Origin: CAVRCA01 sp963719345
GTDB taxonomy: Bacteria; Pseudomonadota; Alphaproteobacteria; Acetobacterales; Acetobacteraceae
Direction: 5' to 3'
Assembly: GCA_963719345.1 (NCBI GenBank)
Contig: CAVRCA010000004.1
Coordinates: 62,001-126,000, forward strand
Length of the DNA: 64,000 nt
A program made the position numbers and the translations under genes. Shown one piece after another: positions 48,115 to 54,958 of this stretch. Below the pieces are notes generated by a model. The model was given only the letters and a program-made list of their open reading frames with translations, made no database searches and was not told where the DNA came from. Positions within the stretch are counted from its first letter, which is position 1. Each line of letters begins with the position of its first letter.

Positions 48115-48150
48115 CGGGACGGAGACGGCGCGATCGCCGGCTCCGTCCCG
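48115..48150. terminator. Long GC-rich hairpin between convergent hlyD and cyclase genes
   Basis: CGGGACGGAG (48115-48124) pairs exactly with CTCCGTCCCG (48141-48150). Inside, after one A-G mismatch, CGGCG pairs with CGCCG around a CGAT tetraloop. The total is 15 base pairs. It lies in the 51-base gap between two convergent genes and is the best terminator candidate in the window. No T-tract is present on either side. Confidence 0.7.
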
Positions 48151-48156
48151 GGCCCG

Positions 48157-49855
48157 CTAAACCAATTCGGCAAGCTGGTCCACGCGCTCGATCGAATGCA
48201 CCAGCAGCGGAGCAGTACGGCCGCGCAGAGTGATTTCACGACGCGGCAACCCATTCGGCGGCAGATCGGCGATCCGCCAGACATCCTCCGAGATCACCGC
48301 CTCGCAGCCAAATTCCTTGCACAAGCTCTCCAGCCGGGCAGCGACATTCGCGGCGTCGCCGAGGGCGGTGAAGGTCCGCATGGCGCCGTAGCCGATTTCA
48401 CCGACGACCGTCGAACCGCAATGTGCCCCGACCCCGAAGCGGACGGTTTCGCCGGTCTCGGCGGTCAGCACCCGATTGAGCGCCGCCACGTTCCCTCCGA
48501 TGGCGGTGAGCGCCGACAGGGCCTGCCGACACGCATCCCTCGGCCCGCAGGCCAGGCCGAACGTCGCCAGCAGCCCGTCGCCCAGAAAGTGGTTGACGCG
48601 CCCGCCGCTCGCCTCGACCGCGGCGCCGACCACGGACACGAAGCGGTCGACGATGAACACCGCGTCGAACGGCAGGCGCGTTTCGGCCAGGCGAGTCGAA
48701 TCGCGCATGTCGACGGTCACGACGACGATGAACCGCTCCTCGCCGGGTGTCGGCCACTCGCGACGGCGCAGGGCGGCCAGCGGCCAGTTCGAGGGCAGCA
48801 AAGGCGCGACGCTGACGTCGCCGGACGGTCGCGATTGGCATGCCAGCCGGACCCCCGGCTCGGCGCTGACCCGTCTCAGCACCTCCTGCTCTCCGGCGGA
48901 CGGTCCGGGAATGGAGTCTCCGCCGGCGAGCACCCGGATGCGGCAGGTGGAACAGCGGCCACGGCCGCCGCAGATGCTGGCGTGCGGGACGCGCGCGCTC
49001 CGACTCGCCTCCAACACCGTGAACCCGATCGGCACGCGCACCGACGGTCCGTCGACATAGGTGACGCGAATGGCGCCGCCGCGGCGTTCCCGCCAGGCAC
49101 GGGCCAGGCGGGCCAGCAGCACGAAGAATCAGCAGGGCGGCGGCAGTCCACAAGCTGGCATCCCGCCACGCCAACAGTTGCGCGTTCTGCGCCGGAGTGC
49201 CGACCTGACCCGGAGTGAGGTTTTCGGCGCGCCAGGCGGGATCCTGGGCCAAACTCAGCATGGTCCGGCCACCCTGGAAGAAGCCCAGCAGCGCCAGGAC
49301 CGGCAACAGGACGGCGCCGCAGAACAGGTAGGGCATCCAACGCGTGAACATCGGCCGCAGCCGCAGCGAGTGATAGATGCCGATGCACCCATGGATCCAG
49401 GCGACGATCAGCACCGTCACTTGCAACGCCCCGAGATGCGGCGCTTTCACCCAGAATGAAAAGAGCTCCTGCGCATAGCCTTTCTCCGTGCCGAATACTG
49501 CGAGGGAAATGCGGGTGACGAACAAGTGGTTCATCAGCAGCAACGGAATGCTGAGACCCAGCACAAGCTGCACGATCTCGGTCCTGGTCCAGCCGAAATG
49601 CCGGCGCTCATAGAACGCCCAGAGCCCGAGGAGATAGTGGGTGCCCAGCGCGACATAGAGGGCGACGGTGCCAACCACCCCCTGCCAGATCCACTTCTGC
49701 ACGACCATGCCGGCCTCCATCGCCGGGATGGAGACGTTGCCGAGCGAATGGTTCAGCAGGTGGGTCGTGACATAGGTAAAGAGCGTCAGCCCCGTATAGA
49801 GCCGCAGCTTGCGCACGCGTGGCTGGCTCACCCAGGCCTGAACCAAACCGGTCAC
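48157..49855 (-). CDS. Membrane nucleotide cyclase: 6TM cytochrome-b-like, [2Fe-2S] ferredoxin and class III cyclase (frameshifted)
   Basis: About 565 residues. The first ~240 form six helices with several His in or near them (TTHLLNHSLG, ALGTHYLLGLW, LMNHLFVT, AWIHGCIGIYHSLRL), resembling the di-heme cytochrome b of succinate dehydrogenase. Then, after a single extra base near 49127 (frame change at LLI-FVLLARLARAW), a ferredoxin domain has CGGRGRCSTC with a later ACQ Cys, and a class III cyclase domain has VTVDMRDSTRLAE (metal Asp), FLGDGLLATFG and FTALGDAANVAARLES. The Lys usually before FLGDG is His here (codon 48589-48591) and the second specificity position is Thr. It is divergent from a Crp-type regulator. 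A redox- or quinone-sensing role is inference. Confidence 0.85.
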
Positions 49856-50084
49856 CCGATCAATGCACCGCCCGCCTTGCTTCTCCGGCCGTGTCCGGCG
49901 CCGACTTCGCTACGACGGGCCATCCTATGCCGTGAGCGCGAACCGGAACAGGCCTGGTCGGCGAGATCGGCCCGCGCCGGGCCGAGCCGTTGACAGAAGC
50001 CGGCGTGCCGGTCTCGATTGCGGGATCGAACCGCAGATGCGGACGATCGGCCACCCGGCTACATCGAGGGCCAGGGAGACGACG
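49856..50084. promoter_or_regulatory. Divergent promoter region of the cyclase and Crp-type genes
   Basis: A 229-base spacer. A perfect TTGACA occurs at 49990-49995 on the plus strand, followed 18 bases later by TCGATT (three of six for a -10), a possible promoter for the Crp-type gene. No symmetric TGTGA-N6-TCACA site was found. An open frame through this region lacks family-like sequence and is not taken as coding. Confidence 0.35.
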
Positions 50085-50771
50085 ATGGATGTCGCCGAGC
50101 GACGCGGCGCGCTGGCCAGGACCCAAATCTTTCAATCGTTGCAACCGGCCGAACTCGACGTCGTGCTCGCGCGCGCGACGCCGCGGCGAATTGCTCGCGG
50201 CGAGGTCATTCGTCGCCGCGGCGATCCTGGCACCGGGATGGTGGTAATCGTCAGCGGCCGGGTGCGCATCAGCCTGGTGTCGGAAGATGGACGGGAAGTC
50301 ACGGTCACGGTGCTTGGCCCTGGCGAGGTGCTGGGCGAAATGACGTTGCTGGACGGCGGCGAGAGCAGCGCCGATGCGACTGCGCAGGAGGATTGCGTTC
50401 TCCTGACGATCGAGCGGACCCAGTTTCTGCGGCTGCTGAAGTCCAACAGCGAACTCTGCCTGCAACTGATGTCGATCCTTTCCGAGCGCCTGCGCCGGGC
50501 CAACGCGGCGCTCGGCGACATGGCGTTGCTGGACCTGTCGACGCGTCTTGGCCGGCTGCTTCTCCGCCTGTCGGGCGACTACGGCGTGGCGACGCCGCGC
50601 GGCACACGCATCGAGGTCAGATTGTCGCAAAAGGATCTCAGCAGCCTGGCCGGAGCGTCGCGGGAGAAGGTGAACCGGCAATTGCGTCAATGGGAGCAGG
50701 AAGGGATCGTCGGCCGGGACAACGGCCGGCTGCTGATCCTCAAGCCGCAAGCCTTGGCGCCGCTGGATTGA
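50085..50771 (+). CDS. Crp/Fnr-family transcriptional regulator
   Basis: A 228-residue regulator. The cyclic-nucleotide-binding barrel has IFQSLQPAELDVVLARA, VIRRRGDPGTGMVVIVSGRV and VLGPGEVLGEMTLLDGGESS followed by ADATAQEDC. The GEM-type phosphate-binding cassette is close to the cAMP-binding form but carries S-S-A where Crp has R-S-A, so ligand binding is uncertain. A dimer helix (LCLQLMSILSERLRRANAAL) and an HTH_Crp domain with LSQKDLSSLAGASREKVNRQL follow. There are no N-terminal Cys ligands as in Fnr. ATG 50085 is preferred. Its position opposite a nucleotide cyclase suggests a second-messenger pair. Confidence 0.9.
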   Translation: MDVAERRGALARTQIFQSLQPAELDVVLARATPRRIARGEVIRRRGDPGTGMVVIVSGRVRISLVSEDGREVTVTVLGPGEVLGEMTLLDGGESSADATAQEDCVLLTIERTQFLRLLKSNSELCLQLMSILSERLRRANAALGDMALLDLSTRLGRLLLRLSGDYGVATPRGTRIEVRLSQKDLSSLAGASREKVNRQLRQWEQEGIVGRDNGRLLILKPQALAPLD

Positions 50772-50796
50772 GCGAGCGTCGCCCACCGAATGGCGT

Positions 50797-52026
50797 TCAG
50801 GTGATGGCGGGAGCGCCGCTGGCGGAGACGGATCGCAGCGCGTCGAACCCGTGAATCCAGCCGAAATCCTCGGGGAACCGGGACAGAAGCGCATCGCGCT
50901 CCGGCAGGGCGGGGCCATCCGGCAGATGGAGCAGCGTGTTCGTGACCCAAGAACTGCGCTGGATGCGCCGGGTGCGCGCCCGCCGCAGCGCCTCGTAGCG
51001 GCGCAGAATTGCATCGAGGTCGCCCGGTTCCGCGCCGGCAAGCAGCTCGGCCAACGTGACGGCATCCTCGATCGTGGTGTTGGCGCCCTGGCCGTGGTGC
51101 GGCAGCATCGCGTGCGCGGCGTCGCCCAGGAGAACGGCCCGGCCCCGCCGCCAGCGCCACAAGGGCCGTGCTGCGAAGAGTCCCCACCGCACGCTGTGCG
51201 GCACGGCGGCGATCATTTCGGTGACGGCCGGATGCCAGCCGTTGAAGGCGACGAGGGCTTCCCCGGCTTCAACCGGGGCCGTCCAGCCATCCGCACGCGT
51301 CCAGGTCCGCGGACCCTCGACGACAGCCAGGAAATTCACGTCCCTTCCCGCCCCGCCGATCGCGTAGTGCAGCAGGTGCGCCTTCGGCCCCATCCAGAAC
51401 TGGATCGCCTGCGGGTCGGGGAGCGAGGGGAGCCGATCCGCCGGCACGATGCCGCGAAAGCCGCTGGTTCCCGAAAACACCGTGCCCTCGCCGCCGGTCA
51501 CCCAGGCGCGGACGGCCGAGCGCACGCCATCCGCCCCGACCACCACATCGGCCTGCACCGCGCGCCCGTTGGCGAACTCGAGGCCGATCGCGTCGCCTTG
51601 TTCGACGAGGTTCACCAGCCGGTGGCCGAGATGCAGGCCGGAGCCATCGAAGCCGACGCCGAGTGCGCCGCCGAGGACGCGCTGGAGGTCGGCGCGGTGG
51701 ATGCCGAAATAGGGTGCGCCGAAGCGCTCGCGATACCGGTCGCCGTTGCGCACCGGGTGGGCCGCGATGCGACGGCCGTCGCGCCAGTTGCGCCAGATCA
51801 GCTCGCTGGGTTCGGTCGAGACGGCAGCCAGTTCATCGAGCAGGCCAAGGCGCCCCAGCTCCCGTGTCGCGTTGGCGGACAGCGCCACCGCCGCGCCGAT
51901 CTCGGTCAGCTCCGGCGCCTGCTCGAAGACCTGTGCCGCGACCCCGCGCCGGCGTAGGGCGAGCGCCAGCGTCAGGCCACCGATGCCGCCGCCGACGATC
52001 GCGACCCGAAGCGTCTGCGCGCTCAC
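50797..52026 (-). CDS. FAD-dependent monooxygenase, salicylate hydroxylase-like
   Basis: A 409-residue group A flavoprotein hydroxylase. It has the N-terminal GxGxxG VAIVGGGIGGLTLALALRRR, VVGADGVRSAVR (DG motif) and RAVLLGDAAHAMLPHHGQGAN (GD motif). The DLQRVLGGAL Arg is also present. It uses NAD(P)H and oxygen to hydroxylate an aromatic ring; its substrate is not evident and no aromatic operon adjoins. It starts at GTG 52026. A tiny frame with a good ribosome site lies directly upstream. It is convergent with the Crp-type gene. Confidence 0.88.
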   Translation of the reverse strand: MSAQTLRVAIVGGGIGGLTLALALRRRGVAAQVFEQAPELTEIGAAVALSANATRELGRLGLLDELAAVSTEPSELIWRNWRDGRRIAAHPVRNGDRYRERFGAPYFGIHRADLQRVLGGALGVGFDGSGLHLGHRLVNLVEQGDAIGLEFANGRAVQADVVVGADGVRSAVRAWVTGGEGTVFSGTSGFRGIVPADRLPSLPDPQAIQFWMGPKAHLLHYAIGGAGRDVNFLAVVEGPRTWTRADGWTAPVEAGEALVAFNGWHPAVTEMIAAVPHSVRWGLFAARPLWRWRRGRAVLLGDAAHAMLPHHGQGANTTIEDAVTLAELLAGAEPGDLDAILRRYEALRRARTRRIQRSSWVTNTLLHLPDGPALPERDALLSRFPEDFGWIHGFDALRSVSASGAPAIT

Positions 52027-52029
52027 GGC

Positions 52030-52074
52030 TCAGACGCCGGCGAGGATCGTTGGCGGGTTTTGCGCGAGCGGCAT
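52030..52074 (-). CDS. Possible 14-residue upstream peptide of the FAD monooxygenase
   Basis: On the minus strand a GGGAGGAAAA ribosome site precedes ATG 52074, which encodes MPLAQNPPTILAGV and stops at 52030, three bases before the monooxygenase GTG. This is a much better initiation site than that of the monooxygenase itself, so translation could be coupled. It could equally be a decayed 3' end of an older gene. Not recognised. Confidence 0.3.
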   Translation of the reverse strand: MPLAQNPPTILAGV

Positions 52075-52215
52075 TTTTCCTCCCCTCCGCCGAGCATAGC
52101 GGGGCGGCTTGGCCGCATCCAGGGCGCCCCCATTCGACCAGGCAGCGCGTTTGCTTCTCGGAAAGGTTCGCCGTGATCCACTGCGCCCGGCAAAAGGCGC
52201 AGGGACTTTTTTGGC

Positions 52216-52926
52216 ATGCGGGGCAAAACCCTCGGCATTCTGGTGGCGGCACAAATGGTAGCGGCCGCTGCCGGCGCGGCGGCCGCCGGCCCGGCGAGCC
52301 CGTCGGAGACCTGCCGGCGCGCGGCCGCGCTGGCCGAGCGGCGGTGGGCGCTGCCGGAAAACCTGCTGCTCGCCATCGGACGGGTGGAGAGCGGCCGTGT
52401 TGACGAGGCGACGGGCGAGGTGCAGCCCTGGCCGTGGAGCGCCAACGCCGCCGGGTCGCCCTACGTGTTCGCCTCGGTGGCCGAGGCCGGTGCCGTGGTC
52501 GGCTTTTTGCGCGAGCGCGGCATCGCCTCGATCGACGTGGGCTGCTTCCAGGTCAACCTGCACCACCACCCGACCGCCTTCGGCAGCGTGGCGGAGGGTT
52601 TTGACCCATACGCCAACGCCGACTACGCCGCCCGCTTTCTGCGCCAGTTGTTCGAGCGCACGGGGAGATGGGAAACGGCGATCGCCGACTACCACTCCGC
52701 CGAGCCGACGCTGGGCGGGGAATACCGGATGAAAGTACTGCGGGCTTGGTACATGCTGCGTGCCGGCATGGCGCCATCTCCTGCGGCCCAGACGCGCGAC
52801 CCGCATGTCGTGCTGCTTGCCGGTTCCCCGCCATCGGTCGCGGTCTACACGCCGCAGACCCTCCCCGGCGCGTTGCGGGCCGCGCTCGGGCTGGATGAGG
52901 CGAGCGGAGCAGCGGCACGGCAGTAG
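52216..52926 (+). CDS. Lytic transglycosylase-like secreted protein
   Basis: A 236-residue protein with a signal peptide (MRGKTLGILVAAQMVAAAAG) and a lysozyme-like transglycosylase domain: LLLAIGRVESGRV with the catalytic Glu, a SIDVGCFQVNLHHHP segment (GxxQ-type motif), and FDPYANADYAARFLRQLFE then AIADYHSAEP. It would cut peptidoglycan, and such enzymes often accompany envelope-spanning machines. It stands just before the Tad pilus locus on the same strand, so a role in pilus passage is plausible but inferred. Confidence 0.82.
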   Translation: MRGKTLGILVAAQMVAAAAGAAAAGPASPSETCRRAAALAERRWALPENLLLAIGRVESGRVDEATGEVQPWPWSANAAGSPYVFASVAEAGAVVGFLRERGIASIDVGCFQVNLHHHPTAFGSVAEGFDPYANADYAARFLRQLFERTGRWETAIADYHSAEPTLGGEYRMKVLRAWYMLRAGMAPSPAAQTRDPHVVLLAGSPPSVAVYTPQTLPGALRAALGLDEASGAAARQ

Positions 52927-53212
52927 GAGCGGCACTGCTTCGATCCCTGCGCCATGCTCGGCGAAGACCGAGCATCTACGCCTTTGATCCGTACCGCCTC
53001 GGAAAGGCGTGGATGGTCGGCCTACGCCGACCATGGCGGAGGGGTCGATCGGGGGATCTCCCGGTTTATCGGGCCGTTTAATAATATAGAAAGTTGATTT
53101 CGTTACGAGAGCTGTGGCTTGGGCAGGTCGCTTTCACGCGCGTCTCCGTCCAAGGCACGGGTGACTGCGGCGACCCGGCATGGGGCTGGTCGCGCTTTCA
53201 GGAGTTTAGTAG
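52927..53212. promoter_or_regulatory. Intergenic region upstream of flp
   Basis: A 286-base gap. The first third holds three hairpins (52954-53034). Then a notably AT-rich patch occurs at about 53076-53105 (TTTAATAATATAGAAAG), unusual in this GC-rich DNA and a likely promoter area for flp. AGGAG at 53200-53204 is the flp ribosome site. No coding sequence is evident. Confidence 0.45.
52954..53034. repeat. Array of three consecutive hairpins
   Basis: ATGCTCGG-cgaaga-CCGAGCAT (52954-52975), CGCCTTT (52979-52985) pairing with AAAGGCG (53003-53009), and ATGGTCGG-cctacg-CCGACCAT (53013-53034). The first and third have the same design, an exact 8-bp stem and a six-base loop, and differ at one paired position. 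It could be a terminator array after the transglycosylase, a REP-like element or a structured leader. Confidence 0.65.
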
Positions 53213-53386
53213 ATGTTTGCTCGGCTTTTTGTGATGCTTTCTTGCCTCCGCCGGGACAGCAAGGCTGTGACTGCGCTGGAGTACGGCATGATCGCCGCGC
53301 TGATCGCCGTCGTGATTATCACGGCCGTGACCGGCATCGGGACGAAGTTGAACACGGCGTTCACGACTATCAAAAACGGGATCTAA
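53213..53386 (+). CDS. flp: Flp-family type IVb pilin
   Basis: A 57-residue prepilin. Its leader is MFARLFVMLSCLRRDSKA and the mature part begins VTALEYGMIAALIAVVIITA, with the conserved Glu-Tyr at positions +5/+6 and a single hydrophobic helix. The residue before the expected cleavage site is Ala rather than the usual Gly. AGGAG lies eight bases before the ATG. It is the structural subunit of the Tad pilus and is processed by the peptidase encoded next. Confidence 0.9.
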   Translation: MFARLFVMLSCLRRDSKAVTALEYGMIAALIAVVIITAVTGIGTKLNTAFTTIKNGI

Positions 53387-53396
53387 TGCTGTCGGA

Positions 53397-53437
53397 TATC
53401 GGAACCGGAGGAAGCGACTGCTTCCCCGGGTCCGATA
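53397..53437 (+). terminator. Strong hairpin between flp and the tad operon
   Basis: TATCGGA (53397-53403) pairs with TCCGATA (53431-53437), CCGG with CCGG, and GGAAGC (53410-53415) with GCTTCC (53420-53425) around a GACT loop. Only two left-arm bases and one right-arm base are unpaired. There is no T-tract. In a tad locus such a structure would let the pilin be expressed far above the machinery, by partial termination or by protecting the flp message. That role is inferred. Confidence 0.7.
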
Positions 53438-53477
53438 GGACGGTGCAATCGCCCCGTCTACGGCGAGTTCGCACGAC

Positions 53478-53979
53478 ATGACCCTGCTCCTACATTCTGG
53501 CGTTGTGATCGCGGTGAGCTTGCTTCTGCTTGCCGCCCTGCATGACTTGGCTGTGCGAACGGTACCCGAACGGCTTGGTAATCGCAGTCGCGGTCTGCGG
53601 AGGTGTGTCGGCCGCTTTACAGCAACGGTTGTTGCCGTCCTTGATGGTTGCCGGAATGCTCTTGCTTGTTGCCGCCTTGTTTTGGTTGCGCGGTTACATG
53701 GGGGGCGCGGATAGCAAGCTGCTGGCAGCAGCCGGGTTGCTGGTGGCTCCCGGCAGCGTCCCGACCATGATCCTGGCGACCGCGCTGGCGGGCGGTCTCC
53801 TTTGCCTCCCCTACCTGCCCGGCCGCGTGCTGTTTGCCCGTCCCACCCGCGGCCGTCCCTCCGAGTTGCTGCGCCGCCTGCTGCGCTGCGAGCACTGGCG
53901 GCTGCGGCGGCGGGGACCGCTCCCCTATGCCGTGGCGATCGCCGCGGGAACCCTGTTCGCCCTTCTGCAAGGAGCCTGA
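53478..53979 (+). CDS. Prepilin peptidase CpaA/TadV (frameshifted)
   Basis: A small A24-type aspartic membrane protease of about 166 residues. The first Asp is in LLLAALHDLAVRTVP. An extra C in the CCC at 53565-53567 then shifts the frame, and the protein continues NGLVIAVAVCGG, MLLLVAALFWLRGYMGGADSK with the second catalytic Asp (GGADSK for the usual GxGDxK) and LLAAAGLLVAP. The break falls between two motifs that only make sense together, so an indel error is likely. It cleaves the Flp leader. Confidence 0.82.
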
Positions 53980-53983
53980 CGCC

Positions 53984-54904
53984 ATGCTGCGCGTGCTTGT
54001 CATCGGGATCGCCGGCCTACTCGTGACTGGCTTCAGCCTGGTCGCCTATGTCGGCCTGCACCCGAGCGCACCTGCCGCGGCGGCGCCCGTCATGGTGTCG
54101 GTCATTGCCGCAGCGCATCCGCTGCGGGCCGGCAGCCTGCTCCAGCCGAGCGACCTCGCCGCGACGGAAATGCCCTCTACCCAGATGCCGGCGGGGTCGC
54201 ATACCGACAGCGCCGAGGCGCGCAGCGCGCTGGTCGGCGCGATGGTGCGGCGGATGATCGGCGAGCACGAGACGATTGCCGCCGCCGACGTGCTGCGTCC
54301 CGGTGATCGCGGCTTCCTCGCCGCCGTCCTGCAACCCGGGACGCGCGCCGTCTCGGTCGCCGTCGATGCCGTGTCGGGCGAAGCCGGGTTGATCTGGCCG
54401 GGCGACCGGGTCGACGTGATCCTGACCCAGACGATCGACGGCAACGACCAGGCGCTGGCGCGCCGCGTGGCCGGGGAGACGGTGCTCGGCGACGTGCGGG
54501 TCATCGCGGTCGACCAGCAACTGGTGCAGGGCGGCCAGGCCGGCGGCCTGCTGGAAGAACGCGCGCCGGTGTCGCGCACCATCACCCTCGAGGTGACGCC
54601 GCACGACGCGGCCCGCATCGCCGTCGCCACCCGGCTCGGCAAGCTGCAGGTGGTGCTGCGGGCCGCTCAGCCCGACGCCGCCGAAACAGCCGCGCTGCCG
54701 AACCCGGCCCCTCGTCAACCCGCGACCCAAGCACCACACCCCGCGCTGCCCGCTTCCGCTCCAGCGTCCGCCAGGCCACCGGTCGACGGGGCGACGGTTT
54801 GGGGCGGCGACGTGTCCCGTGCGCTCGGCCCGAACGGCAACGGGCACACCTCCGAGGTGCGGCTGTTCCAGGGCAGCAAGGCGGTCGAGGCTTACAAATT
54901 CTAA
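53984..54904 (+). CDS. cpaB: Flp pilus assembly protein CpaB (RcpC)
   Basis: A 306-residue protein with an N-terminal membrane helix (VLVIGIAGLLVTGFSLVAYV). A SAF domain follows: VMVSVIAAAHPLRAGSLLQP with SDLAATEMP. Then comes the RcpC/CpaB domain with GTRAVSVAVDAVSGEAGLIW, PGDRVDVILTQTI, a GETVLGDVRVIAVDQQ stretch and TITLEVTPHDAARIAVATRL. The Ala/Pro-rich tail ends EVRLFQGSKAVEAYKF. It is a periplasmic partner of the secretin. Start ATG 53984 was chosen, with GGAGCC shortly before it. Confidence 0.92.
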   Translation: MLRVLVIGIAGLLVTGFSLVAYVGLHPSAPAAAAPVMVSVIAAAHPLRAGSLLQPSDLAATEMPSTQMPAGSHTDSAEARSALVGAMVRRMIGEHETIAAADVLRPGDRGFLAAVLQPGTRAVSVAVDAVSGEAGLIWPGDRVDVILTQTIDGNDQALARRVAGETVLGDVRVIAVDQQLVQGGQAGGLLEERAPVSRTITLEVTPHDAARIAVATRLGKLQVVLRAAQPDAAETAALPNPAPRQPATQAPHPALPASAPASARPPVDGATVWGGDVSRALGPNGNGHTSEVRLFQGSKAVEAYKF

Positions 54905-54958
54905 ACCTTTAGGTGGTGCATTGCCGCGTTCCGAAAATCGGAAACGGAAGGTGCCTCC

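Noticed and set aside
49863..50084. N-terminal extension of the Crp-type regulator
   Set aside because: The added residues are Arg/Pro-rich and not family-like; the intergenic promoter region is a better explanation.
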